A stretch of DNA of 64,000 nt from positions 1-64,000 of the forward strand of contig JAQXKO010000018.1 in NCBI GenBank assembly GCA_029010495.1, written 5' to 3'. Made by a program: the position numbers and the translations under genes. The notes beneath the pieces were generated by a model. The model saw only the letters and a list, made by a program, of their open reading frames with translations. It did not search any database and was not told where the DNA came from. The stretch is from Clostridiales bacterium (GTDB lineage Bacteria; Bacillota; Clostridia; Lachnospirales; Lachnospiraceae). Shown piece after piece: positions 1 through 9,219 of the stretch. The stretch's first letter is position 1. Each line of letters starts with the position of its first letter.

Positions 1-233
1 ATTTCAGTAACATCTTCTCTTACACCGGGAATTGTTGAAAATTCATGCTGAATTCCGTCAATCTTAACCTGACTTACTGCCGCACCTGGTAAAGATGAAA
101 GCATAATTCTTCTCAAGGAGTTTCCCAGTGTTATGCCATAACCTCTTTCGAGTGGTTCTACAACAAAACGACCATACTTTTTATCATCTGAAATTTCTGC
201 AATTTCAATCCTAGGCTTTTCAAAATCAAACAT
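1..233 (-). CDS. rpoA: RNA polymerase alpha subunit, N-terminal part only
   Basis: Alpha subunit of RNA polymerase; its N-terminal domain dimerises and nucleates assembly of beta and beta-prime. Only about 77 codons are present because the gene runs off the left edge. The visible protein starts [10 protein letters not shown] and contains the conserved stretch [20 protein letters not shown] of the alpha assembly domain. The ATG at 231-233 follows a strong TAAGGAGGG site. It is the last visible gene of the alpha operon, 37 bases after rpsD; rplQ would be expected next, outside the window. Confidence 0.97.
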   Translation of the reverse strand, partial: MFDFEKPRIEIAEISDDKKYGRFVVEPLERGYGITLGNSLRRIMLSSLPGAAVSQVKIDGIQHEFSTIPGVREDVTE

Positions 234-270
234 ATGCGTCCCTCCTTATGGGTAAAATCATGCAACCCTA

Positions 271-873
271 TTATTTAGAGTATAACTCGACAATAAGCAC
301 TTCGTTAACAGGAACATCAATCATATCTCTTGTAGGATATTCCTTAACTGTACCTGTAAGGTTTTCTTTATCAGACTCTAACCATGCAGGAACAAGTCTG
401 CCCTCTGTAACCTCGAGAACGTCCTTAAATCTCTGACCGGCCTTATTTTTAGCCTTTTCGCTTACAGTAATAACATCGCCTGCCTTTACTGTGTAAGAAG
501 GAATGTTTACTACCTTGCCATTAACAAGAATATGCTTGTGGTCAACAATCTGTCTTGCCTCAACTCTTGTTCTTGCAAAACCAAGACGGAAAACAACGTT
601 ATCAAGTCTTGTCTCAAGTAAAATCATGAGGTTCTCACCTGTTGTACCAAACTTTAATTTCTTTGCTTTTTCAAAATTGTTGCGGAATGGCTTCTCAAGT
701 ACACCATAGATGAACTTTGCCTTCTGCTTTTCTCTTAACTGTAAGCCGTACTCGCTTACTTTCTTACCTGCTCTTAAAGAAGTTCTGTTTGACTTCTTGT
801 CAATTCCTAAATAAGAAGGATCAACGCCGAGAGATCTACACTTCTTTAAAACCGGACTCATGTCTCTAGCCAT
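271..873 (-). CDS. rpsD: 30S ribosomal protein S4
   Basis: Primary 16S rRNA-binding protein that nucleates assembly of the 30S body. The 200-residue length and the start [20 protein letters not shown] are typical. The N-terminus has only one of the cysteines of the zinc-binding form, so this is the zinc-independent type. An S4 RNA-binding domain lies around residues 90-155 ([20 protein letters not shown]). It sits between rpsK and rpoA, the usual place in Clostridia, unlike Bacillus where rpsD is separate. S4 is a known autogenous regulator in several bacteria, which matters for the structured leader before rpsM. Confidence 0.98.
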   Translation of the reverse strand: MARDMSPVLKKCRSLGVDPSYLGIDKKSNRTSLRAGKKVSEYGLQLREKQKAKFIYGVLEKPFRNNFEKAKKLKFGTTGENLMILLETRLDNVVFRLGFARTRVEARQIVDHKHILVNGKVVNIPSYTVKAGDVITVSEKAKNKAGQRFKDVLEVTEGRLVPAWLESDKENLTGTVKEYPTRDMIDVPVNEVLIVELYSK

Positions 874-891
874 ATCACTTTACCTCCTTAA

Positions 892-1296
892 TTAGACTCT
901 TCTGCGCTTAGGTGGGCGGCAACCATTGTGAGGAACCGGAGTTACGTCACGAATGCTTGTTACGTTAATGCCACATGCCTGAAGTGCACGAATTGCTGCT
1001 TCTCTACCTGTTCCCGGTCCCTTAACGAAAACGTCAACTGACTTAAGACCCTGGAGAACTGCTGCCTTTGCAGCTGTTTCTGATGCCATCTGAGCTGCGT
1101 ATGGTGTTGACTTTCTGGATCCTCTGAATCCTAATCCACCGGCGCTTGCCCATGAAATTGCATTACCCTCAGCATCTGTAAGGGTAACGATAGTATTATT
1201 AAAGGAAGACTGAATATGAGCCTGTCCGCGGTCAATGTTCTTTTTAACACGCTTCTTAGCTGCTGTCTTCTTTGATGCTACGACTTTCTTAGCCAT
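892..1296 (-). CDS. rpsK: 30S ribosomal protein S11
   Basis: Protein of the 30S platform, near the 3-prime end of 16S rRNA. Conserved C-terminus [16 protein letters not shown] and the core [18 protein letters not shown] identify it. A GTG lies one codon upstream at 1297-1299, but the ATG at 1294-1296 has the better distance (7 nt) from AGGAGG, so the protein is 134 residues. It sits between rpsM and rpsD, within the alpha operon. Confidence 0.98.
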   Translation of the reverse strand: MAKKVVASKKTAAKKRVKKNIDRGQAHIQSSFNNTIVTLTDAEGNAISWASAGGLGFRGSRKSTPYAAQMASETAAKAAVLQGLKSVDVFVKGPGTGREAAIRALQACGINVTSIRDVTPVPHNGCRPPKRRRV

Positions 1297-1330
1297 CACT
1301 TAACCTCCTAATAGACTAAATCCTTTGGTA

Positions 1331-1699
1331 TTATTTCTTCTTATTAGCAACTGTACGCTTTGGACCCTTACGAGTTCTTGCGTTAGTCTTAGTCTTCTGT
1401 CCGCGAACAGGAAGACCCTTTCTGTGACGGATACCGCGATAGCATCCCATTTCCTGAAGTCTCTTGATATTTAAAGCGATTTCTCTCTTTAAATCACCTT
1501 CTACTGTGTATTCTGCATCGATAATGTCACGAATACGTCCAACTTCTTCATCTGTTAAATCACGACATCTTGTGTCCGGATTAACATTTGCCTGCTCTAA
1601 AATACGTGCAGCGCTAACTCGACCGATACCATATACATAAGTAAGACCGATTTCTACACGTTTTTCTCTTGGTAAATCTACACCACTGATACGAGCCAT
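1331..1699 (-). CDS. rpsM: 30S ribosomal protein S13
   Basis: Head protein of the 30S subunit that contacts the 50S and the P-site tRNA. The start [20 protein letters not shown] and the basic C-terminal tail ([18 protein letters not shown]) are diagnostic; 122 residues is the normal length. The reading frame stays open 13 codons upstream (MPNPLFF...), but AACGGAGGTTT just before the ATG at 1697-1699 fixes the start. First gene of the alpha segment and preceded by an unusually long structured leader. Confidence 0.98.
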   Translation of the reverse strand: MARISGVDLPREKRVEIGLTYVYGIGRVSAARILEQANVNPDTRCRDLTDEEVGRIRDIIDAEYTVEGDLKREIALNIKRLQEMGCYRGIRHRKGLPVRGQKTKTNARTRKGPKRTVANKKK

Positions 1700-1915
1700 G
1701 TACTTTAAACCTCCGTTAAAAAATAATGGATTGGGCATATATGCCCTATGTTGTTTTGTCGGATTAAAACCGACCAGCCGCTTTAAACCATGACGATACG
1801 CCTAAGTATCGAAAGTAATGACGATAATGACATTCATTACTAAAGCCGTTTATCAATAACGACCCACGGTATCACAATTAATCGTACCCTAATTTGCTTT
1901 GGGTTATTTGCAAAA
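1700..1915 (-). promoter_or_regulatory. Structured leader RNA upstream of rpsM
   Basis: About 280 nt separate rpmJ from rpsM, against 0-100 nt elsewhere in this superoperon. On the minus strand the region folds readily. GCTTTA/TAAAGC (1841-1846 with 1780-1785) encloses two hairpins, GTAATGA/TCATTAC (1815-1840) and CGATAC/GTATCG (1794-1811), giving a three-way junction. It is followed by GTCGG/CCGAC (1758-1774) and a 14-nt perfect palindrome, GGGCATATATGCCC (1733-1746), close to the ribosome-binding site. In E. coli S4 represses the alpha operon through a leader before rpsM; a similar autogenous control is inferred here but not shown. Confidence 0.6.
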
Positions 1916-1922
1916 TAAGGTG

Positions 1923-1931
1923 ATTGTAACA
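1923..1931 (-). promoter_or_regulatory. Possible internal promoter before rpsM (extended -10)
   Basis: On the minus strand TGTTACAAT (TG-n-TACAAT) forms an extended -10 element 50 nt after the rpmJ stop. No convincing -35 box is visible at the right distance. If used, transcription would start near 1915 and include the whole structured leader. Confidence 0.4.
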
Positions 1932-1981
1932 CAAAAAGCAAGAACTATTATATAGTAACAACGCACATATAGCGGTTGAAA

Positions 1982-2095
1982 TTAGCCTTGTCTCTGTTTG
2001 TGTCTAGGGTTCTCACAGATAACCATGATGTTGCCCTTTCTTCTAATTACTTTGCATTTTTCGCAAATAGGCTTTACTGAAGACCTAACCTTCAT
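1982..2095 (-). CDS. rpmJ: 50S ribosomal protein L36
   Basis: Very small (37 residues) 50S protein. The translation [20 protein letters not shown] continues to [12 protein letters not shown] and stops at TAA (1982-1984). Cys11, Cys14, Cys27 and His32 form the zinc site, so this is the zinc-containing paralogue. The ATG at 2093-2095 follows GAAAGGAGTGACTTAAACT. It lies between infA and rpsM as in most Firmicutes. Confidence 0.97.
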   Translation of the reverse strand: MKVRSSVKPICEKCKVIRRKGNIMVICENPRHKQRQG

Positions 2096-2114
2096 AGTTT
2101 AAGTCACTCCTTTC

Positions 2115-2165
2115 AAAAAAAGTCCACTTGCAATACTATCACAAGTTTTTAGTAAATGCAAGTGG
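2115..2165 (-). terminator. Hairpin with T-tracts on both sides, between infA and rpmJ
   Basis: CCACTTGCA (2124-2132) and TGCAAGTGG (2157-2165) form a 9-bp stem with a 24-nt loop. On the minus strand the stem is followed by AC and seven Ts just before the rpmJ ribosome-binding site; the plus strand also has a T-tract. The loop contains a weak minus-strand promoter: TTGCAT (2156-2161), a 17-nt spacer and TAGTAT (2133-2138). It may terminate or attenuate read-through while restarting transcription at rpmJ. Confidence 0.55.
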
Positions 2166-2198
2166 TTTTTTTATTTTTTTATGCAATTTTGAAAAAAA

Positions 2199-2417
2199 TC
2201 ACTTATCTCTCCAAATGATACGACCTTTTGTCAAATCATATGGTGACATTTCCAATGTGACCTTATCGCCCGGAACGATCTTGATATAGTTCATACGAAG
2301 CTTTCCACTGATGTGGGCAAGTACGATATGTCCGTTTTCAAGCTCGACTCTGAACATGGCATTTGGTAATTTTTCAACTACCTTGCCTTCAATCTCCAAA
2401 ACATCACTTTTAGACAT
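2199..2417 (-). CDS. infA: Translation initiation factor IF-1
   Basis: 72-residue S1/OB-fold factor that binds the ribosomal A site during initiation. The start [20 protein letters not shown] and the C-terminus [11 protein letters not shown] are diagnostic. The ATG follows GGAGGATT. It directly follows adk (38-bp gap); the map gene and the small KOW-domain gene usually found between them in Firmicutes are absent. Confidence 0.98.
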   Translation of the reverse strand: MSKSDVLEIEGKVVEKLPNAMFRVELENGHIVLAHISGKLRMNYIKIVPGDKVTLEMSPYDLTKGRIIWRDK

Positions 2418-2455
2418 AATCCTCCATCCTGTACCTGCAGGTACGTAAACAATTC

Positions 2456-3097
2456 TTAACCGAGAATTTCAAGAATGTCTTCAAACACCTTGTTAACATC
2501 CTTTGTTCCATCAACTGTTTTTAGAATTCCTTCTTCTGTATAATAATTAATTAGTGGTTGTGTCTGTGTATGATATACCGAAAGACGATTTAATACTGTT
2601 TCGGGCTTATCATCATCTCTTATCATAAGCTCGCCTCCGCAGAGATCACACTTTCCTTCAATCTTTGTCGGATTGTATTTAATATGGAATGTTCCGCCGC
2701 ATGCAACACATGCACGTCTTCCGCCCATTCTGTCTACGATATTCTCATCAGGAACATCTACATCAATGGCGAAGTCCATTTTCTCGCCCTTAGCTTCAAG
2801 ACTTGCCGTAAGAGCCTTTGCCTGAGCAATTGTTCTTGGAAAACCGTCAAGTACATATCCGTTTACGCAATCAGGATTTGTAAATCTGTCCATAATAAGC
2901 TCTAATGTAAGCTCATCCGGAACAAGCTGTCCCCGATCCATATATTCTTTGGCTTTTTTACCAAGCTCAGTACCGTTTTTAATATTTGCCCTGAAGATAT
3001 CACCTGTTGAAATATGAGGGATATCATATTTTGCGGCAATCATTTTAGCCTGTGTACCTTTTCCTGCTCCAGGCGCTCCTAACATTACAATTTTCAT
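2456..3097 (-). CDS. adk: Adenylate kinase
   Basis: Catalyses ATP + AMP = 2 ADP in the cytosol. 213 residues, long form. The P-loop GAPGAGKGT is at residues 7-15, the AMP-binding DGFPRT is near residue 84, and the LID carries Cys130, Cys133, Cys150 and Cys153, the zinc-binding lid typical of Gram-positive enzymes. It lies between secY and infA. A hairpin in the 103-bp gap after secY may lower its read-through. Confidence 0.97.
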   Translation of the reverse strand: MKIVMLGAPGAGKGTQAKMIAAKYDIPHISTGDIFRANIKNGTELGKKAKEYMDRGQLVPDELTLELIMDRFTNPDCVNGYVLDGFPRTIAQAKALTASLEAKGEKMDFAIDVDVPDENIVDRMGGRRACVACGGTFHIKYNPTKIEGKCDLCGGELMIRDDDKPETVLNRLSVYHTQTQPLINYYTEEGILKTVDGTKDVNKVFEDILEILG

Positions 3098-3163
3098 ATG
3101 TTCCTCTATTCTGCACCGAAATAAATCAGTGCGCGTTTATTATCAGAAAAATTATTTTAATAT

Positions 3164-3190
3164 AGGGTGGGAAACTTTCGCACCCACCCT
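3164..3190 (-). terminator. Hairpin between secY and adk
   Basis: AGGGTGGG (3164-3171) and CCCACCCT (3183-3190) form a perfect 8-bp GC-rich stem 10 nt past the secY stop. On the minus strand the following bases are AT-rich (ATATTAAAATAATTTTTC) rather than a clean T-run, so partial termination or an RNA-processing barrier is more likely than a full stop. Confidence 0.45.
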
Positions 3191-3200
3191 AATTATCTTT

Positions 3201-4532
3201 TTATGAATCCAGGAAACCCTTATAATGGCGTTCAACCATCTGTGACTCAATCTGCTCAAGTGTTTCAAGTGTTACACCAACAACAATGATAAGACTTGTT
3301 CCACCAAAGGATACACTCGCATGGAATGCACCACTGAAGAAGATTGGGATTAATGCTACTACCGTAAGCATTAATGCGCCGATTATAACGATTTTATTTA
3401 ATACGGATGTAAGATACTCTGTAGTTGGCTTGCCAGGTCTGATACCCGGAATGAAGCCTCCCTGTTTTTTCATATTATTAGATACTTCAAGCGGATTAAA
3501 CGTAATGCTTGTATAGAAGTATGCGAAGAATATAATAAGGAAAACATAGAGTACTGCGCCCAATGTAAACTTAAAATCATTCAATGATGAAAAATTGAAC
3601 CAGTTGTTGTCATTGATAAGATATAAAATCTTCTGCCAGAGTGTTGCGCTGTCGCCTCTTGCTGCCCTGACATTAAAAAATGAAGAAATAATGCTAGGGA
3701 ACTGTAAAAGCGAAATTGCAAAAATTACAGGGATAACACCTGAGGTGTTAACCTTAAGCGGAATGAAGCTTCCGCTTCCGTTTGTCATTCTTCGACCAAC
3801 AACCTTCTTTGAGTACTGAACCGGAATACGTCTTGTGGCATCCTGTAAAAGAATGATAAGAACTACTGTTGCGGTAACAACTGCCAAAATAACAACAGCA
3901 CCGATTACTCCCTTAACAAGTGTGTCTGCACCTGTAACAAATACCTTGAATAAAGAAACGAAATCTGAAGGCATCTTTGCAACAATGTTTATTGTAAGGA
4001 TAATAGATATACCGTTTCCCACACCGTTCTCGGTAATGTTTTCACCGAGCCACATAAGAAATGCAGAACCTGCAGTGAAGCATACAATAATCAGAATGAT
4101 TGTTGTAATTTTGCTGTCTGTTGTCCAACCGCTTCTTGAGAAACCGATAGCCATTGCCGATGACTCAATAAGTGCAAGAACAACTGTAAGATAACGTGAA
4201 ATCTCTGCAATCTTCTTTCTTCCGGACTCGCCATCCTTCTGAAGCTCCGCAAGAGCAGGAATAGCAATTGTAAGGAGCTGCATAATGATGGATGATGTGA
4301 TGTATGGTGAAATATTCAGAGCCAGAATTGACATCTGAGTAAATGAACCACCTGTCATTGCATCAAAAAATCCAAGGTTCATACTGCTTAACCACTGGGA
4401 AACCAGCTCCTGGTTAATACCAGGCGCCGGAATCTGTGATCCTATACGAACCACCACAAGACAACATAAAGTATAGAATAACTTCTTACGAAGATCCTTT
4501 ACCTTAAATGCATTGATGATTGTACTGAACAT
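3201..4532 (-). CDS. secY: Preprotein translocase subunit SecY
   Basis: Channel-forming membrane subunit of the Sec translocon, partner of SecE (encoded at 43506-43706) and SecA. 443 residues with ten predicted membrane segments. Recognisable stretches are IPAPGIN in the first periplasmic loop, ENGVGNGISIIL in the middle and GFIPGIRPGKPT near residue 355. Its ATG lies one base after the rplO stop and its ribosome-binding site overlaps the rplO end, so translation is probably coupled. Confidence 0.98.
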   Translation of the reverse strand: MFSTIINAFKVKDLRKKLFYTLCCLVVVRIGSQIPAPGINQELVSQWLSSMNLGFFDAMTGGSFTQMSILALNISPYITSSIIMQLLTIAIPALAELQKDGESGRKKIAEISRYLTVVLALIESSAMAIGFSRSGWTTDSKITTIILIIVCFTAGSAFLMWLGENITENGVGNGISIILTINIVAKMPSDFVSLFKVFVTGADTLVKGVIGAVVILAVVTATVVLIILLQDATRRIPVQYSKKVVGRRMTNGSGSFIPLKVNTSGVIPVIFAISLLQFPSIISSFFNVRAARGDSATLWQKILYLINDNNWFNFSSLNDFKFTLGAVLYVFLIIFFAYFYTSITFNPLEVSNNMKKQGGFIPGIRPGKPTTEYLTSVLNKIVIIGALMLTVVALIPIFFSGAFHASVSFGGTSLIIVVGVTLETLEQIESQMVERHYKGFLDS

Positions 4533-4533
4533 A

Positions 4534-4977
4534 CTAGATCACCTCTACATTTCCACCAAGAGCTTTAATCTTCTCTTCTGCCGAAGCACTTACTGCGTCT
4601 ACAGAAACATTAAGCTTCTTAGTCAATTCTCCATTTCCAAGGATTTTAACACCATCTCTTGGGTTCTTGATTACACCCTTTGCGATAAGTGTTTCTACTG
4701 TAACATCTTCACCCTCAGCAAATACCTTTTCAAGTGTTGAAAGATTAACTGTTACGATATCCTTTGTATTTCTATTATTAAAGCCGCGCTTTGGAAGACG
4801 ACGGTATAAAGGCATCTGACCACCTTCAAAGCCAGTACGTGGAGCTCCTGAACGAGCCTTCTGACCCGTGTGACCTTTACCTGCAGTCTTGCCATTACCT
4901 GAACCATGTCCACGACCTCTTCTGAAGCTGTCGCTTGCTTTTGAACCTTCAGCTGGTTTTAACTCTGATAAATTCAT
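4534..4977 (-). CDS. rplO: 50S ribosomal protein L15
   Basis: Late-assembly 50S protein. The 147-residue protein starts [20 protein letters not shown] and has the Gly-rich basic N-terminal extension [20 protein letters not shown]. It lies between rpmD and secY in the spc segment and its ATG is preceded by GGGAGGTGC. Confidence 0.98.
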   Translation of the reverse strand: MNLSELKPAEGSKASDSFRRGRGHGSGNGKTAGKGHTGQKARSGAPRTGFEGGQMPLYRRLPKRGFNNRNTKDIVTVNLSTLEKVFAEGEDVTVETLIAKGVIKNPRDGVKILGNGELTKKLNVSVDAVSASAEEKIKALGGNVEVI

Positions 4978-4994
4978 GGTTGCACCTCCCTATA

Positions 4995-5174
4995 TTAGAT
5001 TTCTTCTACCTTCACTAAGTGTTTAACCTGTGCGATCATTCCTCTTGTTGAAGCATTGTCAGGAAGAACATTGCTTGAATTTGTCTTGTTTAAACCAAGT
5101 GCAGCAACTGTCTTCTTGTGCTTTGGAATAGCACCGATAGTAGATTTTACAAGTGTAATTTTTAAATCTGCCAT
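4995..5174 (-). CDS. rpmD: 50S ribosomal protein L30
   Basis: 59-residue 50S protein starting [20 protein letters not shown]. The frame is open six codons upstream, but AAAGGAGTATT places the start at the ATG 5172-5174. It lies between rpsE and rplO, the universal position when rpmD is present. Confidence 0.96.
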   Translation of the reverse strand: MADLKITLVKSTIGAIPKHKKTVAALGLNKTNSSNVLPDNASTRGMIAQVKHLVKVEEI

Positions 5175-5227
5175 AATACTCCTTTCCGTCACTTAATATG
5201 ACCGGATTCAAAACGAATCAATTATTC

Positions 5228-5731
5228 TTATAAATCACTTACAGAAATGCCGCGAAGAGCAGCAACTTCTTCAGGAGTCTTAAGGTTCTTTAAGCCTTCG
5301 ATTGTTGCAAGTACAACGTTCTGCTTATTGTTAGAACCGAGTGATTTTGTTCTGATGTTCTTGAAACCAGCGAGCTCAAGAACGTTACGGGCAGGACCAC
5401 CGGCGATAATACCGGTACCTTCAGGAGCTCTCTTAAGTAATACTGAAGCACTACCGAATTTACCAATAAAATCATGTGGAACACTGCCATTTGCATCAAG
5501 TGGTAATGAAATCATATTCTTGATGGCATCTTCTTTGCCCTTACGAATAGCTTCTGGAACTTCAGTAGCTTTTCCTAAACCGGCACCAACGTGTCCATTC
5601 TGGTCACCAACGATAACGAGAGCTGCAAAACGCATATGACGTCCACCCTTAACAACCTTTGTAACACGCTTAATTGAAACTACCTTGTCAACTAATTCTA
5701 ACTGACTAGCATCAATAATTTCACGTTTCAT
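5228..5731 (-). CDS. rpsE: 30S ribosomal protein S5
   Basis: 30S protein involved in decoding accuracy and mRNA unwinding. 167 residues. The N-terminal double-stranded RNA-binding domain includes [20 protein letters not shown], and the C-terminal S5 domain includes [20 protein letters not shown]. It follows rplR by 14 bases and has a GGAGG site 8-9 nt before its ATG. Confidence 0.98.
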   Translation of the reverse strand: MKREIIDASQLELVDKVVSIKRVTKVVKGGRHMRFAALVIVGDQNGHVGAGLGKATEVPEAIRKGKEDAIKNMISLPLDANGSVPHDFIGKFGSASVLLKRAPEGTGIIAGGPARNVLELAGFKNIRTKSLGSNNKQNVVLATIEGLKNLKTPEEVAALRGISVSDL

Positions 5732-5745
5732 GCGATTACCTCCTA

Positions 5746-6114
5746 CTAAAATACCAGACCAGCTTCACGAGCTGCTTCTGCTAAAGCCTTAATTTTTCCT
5801 GCATATATAAAGCCGCCTCTGTCAAATACTACCTCAGTAATACCTGCTGCCTGAGCCTTCTTTGCTATTGCAGTACCAAGTGCTGCGGCTGCCTCAACAT
5901 TGTTTGTCTTCTCAAGTGAAGCCTTGATCTCCTTATCAAGTGTTGAAGCTGCAACGAGTGTCTTTTTAGCATCATCATCAATAATCTGGCAATACATATG
6001 ATTATTGCTTCTGAATACTGCAAGACGTGGTCTCTCGGAAGTACCGGAGAAACGATTACGAATTCTAAGATGCTTTTTCTTACGAATATCTGCTCTACAT
6101 TCTTTGCTTACCAT
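5746..6114 (-). CDS. rplR: 50S ribosomal protein L18
   Basis: 5S rRNA-binding protein of the central protuberance. 122 residues, with [20 protein letters not shown] and the C-terminal [20 protein letters not shown] typical of L18. It is separated from rplF by 15 bases and has AAAGGAG before its ATG. Confidence 0.98.
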   Translation of the reverse strand: MVSKECRADIRKKKHLRIRNRFSGTSERPRLAVFRSNNHMYCQIIDDDAKKTLVAASTLDKEIKASLEKTNNVEAAAALGTAIAKKAQAAGITEVVFDRGGFIYAGKIKALAEAAREAGLVF

Positions 6115-6129
6115 AACTTATTCTCCTTT

Positions 6130-6672
6130 CTACTTCTTACCTGTCTTGCCGACCTTACGTCTGATTACTTCATCAGCATACTTGATACCCTTGCCCTTGT
6201 ATGGTTCAGGTCTTCTCTTGTCTCTGATTTCAGCAGCGTACTGTCCAACTTTTTCTTTATCAATACCCTTAACGGTAATCTTGTTCTGTCCTTCAAGAAC
6301 AGTCTCGATACCTTCAGGATCAGTCATAATAACCGGATGAGAATAACCAAGGATAAGTGTTAATTCCTTGCCGGCCTTCTGAGCTCTGTAACCAACACCG
6401 TTAACCTCGAGAACCTTCTCATAACCATTTGTAACACCTGTTACCATATTTGCGATAAGTGTTCTTGTAAGACCGTGTAATGACTTATTCTTCTTTAAAT
6501 CGTTTGGTCTTGTAACAACTACTTCTGCGCCTTCTACTTTAATTTCCATTTCTGCAGGAAGCACTCTTTCAAGTGTTCCCTTTGGACCTTTTACAGTCAC
6601 TTTATTATTTTCTGCAACATCCACTGTTACTCCAGCAGGAATTGCGATTGGCATTCTTCCTATACGTGACAT
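6130..6672 (-). CDS. rplF: 50S ribosomal protein L6
   Basis: 50S protein near the factor-binding site. 180 residues in two homologous domains; it starts [20 protein letters not shown] and ends with the L6 signature [25 protein letters not shown] precedes the ATG. The 101-bp gap to rpsH holds no gene. Confidence 0.98.
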   Translation of the reverse strand: MSRIGRMPIAIPAGVTVDVAENNKVTVKGPKGTLERVLPAEMEIKVEGAEVVVTRPNDLKKNKSLHGLTRTLIANMVTGVTNGYEKVLEVNGVGYRAQKAGKELTLILGYSHPVIMTDPEGIETVLEGQNKITVKGIDKEKVGQYAAEIRDKRRPEPYKGKGIKYADEVIRRKVGKTGKK

Positions 6673-6773
6673 GCCCGTACCTCCTATATTATAGTTAATA
6701 GTGAAGATGATACACTTCCCGAAGAAGTCGTCTCCTCACCGTCATTTTACAATTAGGTTCTGATATCTGATAA

Positions 6774-7175
6774 TTACCAGATATATGCAATAACTTCACC
6801 ACCGACATTAAGCTTTCTAGCTTCCTTATCGGTAACGATGCCCTTGTTTGTAGAAATAATAGCTATTCCTAATCCACCAAGAACGTGTGGTAAATCTTCC
6901 TTGCTTGCGTAAATACGAAGACCAGGCTTAGAAATTCTCTTAAGACCTGAAATTGTCTTAACATTCTTATCCTTACCATACTTTAATGTGATGTGAATAT
7001 TGTTAAAGCTTCCAACTTCCTCAATTTCATAAGACTTGATATAACCTTCCTTTAAAAGGATTTCAGCTATAGCAATCTTAATCTTAGAAGCAGGTACATC
7101 TACAGTATCATGCTTTGCAGTATTTGCATTACGAATTCTTGTAAGCATATCTGCAATTGGATCGCTCATTGTCAT
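6774..7175 (-). CDS. rpsH: 30S ribosomal protein S8
   Basis: Primary 16S-binding protein; in E. coli it is also the spc-operon repressor. 133 residues, starting [20 protein letters not shown] and ending [20 protein letters not shown]...GEVIAYIW. The first ATG (7173-7175) is 9 nt from GGAGG and is preferred over the second, two codons later. Confidence 0.98.
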   Translation of the reverse strand: MTMSDPIADMLTRIRNANTAKHDTVDVPASKIKIAIAEILLKEGYIKSYEIEEVGSFNNIHITLKYGKDKNVKTISGLKRISKPGLRIYASKEDLPHVLGGLGIAIISTNKGIVTDKEARKLNVGGEVIAYIW

Positions 7176-7227
7176 TGATTACTACCTCCATTATCTTTGT
7201 GGCTATGTGCTAATCGCACGTTAAATC

Positions 7228-7413
7228 TTACCAACTTGCTTTCTTAACACCAGGGATTTCGCCCTTATAAGCTAACTCACGGAAACATACTCTGCAAATG
7301 CCGTACTTTCTTAAGTAAGCATGAGGACGACCACAAATCTTGCAACGTGTATACTCACGTACCTTAAACTTCTGTGGACGCTGCTGTTTAATCTTCATTG
7401 CTGTTTTTGCCAT
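7228..7413 (-). CDS. rpsN: 30S ribosomal protein S14, type Z
   Basis: 61-residue zinc form of S14 (also called rpsZ). Two Cys pairs, CKIC and CRVC, flank [12 protein letters not shown] and make the zinc knuckle. It lies between rplE and rpsH, the standard spc location. A zinc-free paralogue, if present, is not in this window. Confidence 0.97.
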   Translation of the reverse strand: MAKTAMKIKQQRPQKFKVREYTRCKICGRPHAYLRKYGICRVCFRELAYKGEIPGVKKASW

Positions 7414-7426
7414 CGAAATTATCCTC

Positions 7427-7966
7427 CTATTTCTTATAAGGCATACCGAATAAAGTTAATAATTCACGTGCTTCTTCGTCTGTCTTTGCTGTTGTAACAA
7501 AAATAACGTCCATACCACGTACCTTATCTACCTTATCGTACTCGATTTCAGGGAAAATGATCTGCTCCTTGATACCAAGTGCATAATCACCTCTACCATC
7601 AAATGCGTTAGGGTTTACACCTCTGAAGTCACGAACTCGAGGAAGTGCAAGATTTACAAGTCTGTCAAGGAAATCATACATCTTATCTCCTCTGAGAGTA
7701 ACCTTACATCCAAGATTCATGCCTTCTCTTACCTTGAAGTTAGCAATTGACTTCTTAGCTTTAGTGATCACAGGCTTCTGACCAGAGATAATCTCAAGAT
7801 CCTTTACGGCATTCTCTAAAGACTTAGCATTGTCTTTTGCTTCGCCGACGCCCATGTTGATAACAATTTTGTCGAGCTTTGGAATCTGCATAACGTTCTT
7901 ATAGCCGAACTTTTTCTGCATGGCATCCATAATTTCGCTCTGATACTTCTCTTTTAATCTATTCAA
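7427..7966 (-). CDS. rplE: 50S ribosomal protein L5
   Basis: 5S rRNA-binding protein contacting the P-site tRNA. An in-frame ATG at 7982-7984 would add six residues, but it overlaps the AGGAGG itself, so it cannot be the start. The TTG at 7964-7966, 9 nt after AGGAGG, gives [20 protein letters not shown] and the normal 179 residues. The core [20 protein letters not shown] and the C-terminal [20 protein letters not shown] confirm L5. Confidence 0.96.
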   Translation of the reverse strand: MNRLKEKYQSEIMDAMQKKFGYKNVMQIPKLDKIVINMGVGEAKDNAKSLENAVKDLEIISGQKPVITKAKKSIANFKVREGMNLGCKVTLRGDKMYDFLDRLVNLALPRVRDFRGVNPNAFDGRGDYALGIKEQIIFPEIEYDKVDKVRGMDVIFVTTAKTDEEARELLTLFGMPYKK

Positions 7967-7990
7967 CTTAAGAGACCTCCTCATCTAGAA

Positions 7991-8296
7991 TTAGTCAATG
8001 ACGTCACCGGTAGATTTAGCAATACGAACCTTCTTGCCATCTACTACCTTGAAGCCGATTCTTGTTGGCTGACCCTTGTGTACATACATAACATTAGATG
8101 CATCGATTGGTGCTTCCTGATGATCGATGCCACCCTTTGGGTTAGCCTGTGTTGGCTTGGAATGCTTTGTCACCATGTTTGCGCCTTCTACGGTAACTTT
8201 ACCGTCCTTAACGCTGATAACCTTGCCTTCCTTACCTTTATCTTTACCTACGATAATCTTTACGGTATCGTTTTTCTTGATTTTAGAAGTTGCCAT
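7991..8296 (-). CDS. rplX: 50S ribosomal protein L24
   Basis: Assembly-initiator 50S protein with a KOW motif: [19 protein letters not shown] near the N-terminus. AGGAGGGGTATGAT sets the ATG at 8294-8296, giving 101 residues. The frame remains open upstream but overlaps the end of rplN, so the long version is rejected. Confidence 0.97.
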   Translation of the reverse strand: MATSKIKKNDTVKIIVGKDKGKEGKVISVKDGKVTVEGANMVTKHSKPTQANPKGGIDHQEAPIDASNVMYVHKGQPTRIGFKVVDGKKVRIAKSTGDVID

Positions 8297-8309
8297 ATCA
8301 TACCCCTCC

Positions 8310-8678
8310 TTATAATACTTCAGGAGCGAGAGAAACAATCTTCATGAATTTCTTATCACGAAGCTCTCTTGCTACAGGTCCAAAGATACGTGTACCTCTT
8401 GGGTTTAAGTCATCTTTGATAATAACAGCAGCATTTTCATCAAAACGGATATATGAACCGTCCTTACGACGAACACCCTTAACAGTTCTAACTACTACTG
8501 CTTTTACAACGTCGCCCTTTTTAACATCTCCGCCCGGATTTGCATCCTTAACGGCAGCGACAATAATATCACCAATTCCGGCATACTTTCTTACAGAGCC
8601 ACCAAGTACTCTGATGCAAAGTAATTCTTTTGCGCCGGTATTATCAGCAACCTTAAGTCTGGTTTCTGTCTGAATCAT
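8310..8678 (-). CDS. rplN: 50S ribosomal protein L14
   Basis: 50S protein at the subunit interface. 122 residues, starting [20 protein letters not shown] and ending [20 protein letters not shown]-like ([19 protein letters not shown]). It lies between rpsQ and rplX in the spc segment and has AAAGGAG before its ATG. Confidence 0.98.
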   Translation of the reverse strand: MIQTETRLKVADNTGAKELLCIRVLGGSVRKYAGIGDIIVAAVKDANPGGDVKKGDVVKAVVVRTVKGVRRKDGSYIRFDENAAVIIKDDLNPRGTRIFGPVARELRDKKFMKIVSLAPEVL

Positions 8679-8723
8679 AGTGATTAACTCCTTTCAGTCG
8701 TACTAAATATCGGTCAGCTAAAA

Positions 8724-8978
8724 TTATTTAGCATGTTCAACGATTTCAACGACTCTCCATCTCTTATCCTTGGAGAGTGGTCTTGTTTCCATTACTTTAA
8801 CTCTGTCACCGATCTGGCATTCGTTGTTTTCGTCATGAGCCTTTAACTTGTAAGTTCTCTTAACAATCTTGTTGTAAAGAGGATGCTTAACATTATCAAG
8901 AATAGCAACTACGACAGTCTTATCCATCTTATTGCTTACAACCTTACCAACACGGGTTTTTCTAAGATTTCTTTCCAC
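8724..8978 (-). CDS. rpsQ: 30S ribosomal protein S17
   Basis: 84-residue OB-fold 30S assembly protein. It reads [20 protein letters not shown] from a GTG start at 8976-8978 that follows AAAGGAGTTAACAA. The C-terminus [20 protein letters not shown] is the family signature. It follows rpmC in the order rpmC-rpsQ-rplN. Confidence 0.97.
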   Translation of the reverse strand: MERNLRKTRVGKVVSNKMDKTVVVAILDNVKHPLYNKIVKRTYKLKAHDENNECQIGDRVKVMETRPLSKDKRWRVVEIVEHAK

Positions 8979-9003
8979 TTGTTAACTCCTTTCCAAGGAC
9001 CAA

Positions 9004-9219
9004 TTACTCGGCTGTATTTGCCTTTGCAGCAATTACAGTCTGGATTCTTGCAATATTTTTTCTAACTTCCGTAATTCTTGCTGTATTGTCTAACTGATTA
9101 GTAGCATTCTGGAATCTAAGATTAAAGAGTTCCTTCTTGGCAGCAACTAATTCTTCGTTAAGCTCAGCAACAGACATTGCCTTAATATTCTCTAAATACT
9201 TCTTAGTTTTCACTGCCAT
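9004..9219 (-). CDS. rpmC: 50S ribosomal protein L29
   Basis: 71-residue two-helix 50S protein near the peptide exit tunnel, a docking partner of trigger factor and SRP. It contains [20 protein letters not shown], the L29 core. Its start overlaps the 3-prime end of rplP by 17 bases, with a GGGAGGTA site inside rplP, so translation is coupled. Confidence 0.96.
   Translation of the reverse strand: MAVKTKKYLENIKAMSVAELNEELVAAKKELFNLRFQNATNQLDNTARITEVRKNIARIQTVIAAKANTAE

Noticed and set aside
8290-8673. 127-residue plus-strand open frame opposite rplN
   Set aside because: It lies entirely over a highly conserved ribosomal gene, has no ribosome-binding site and resembles no protein.
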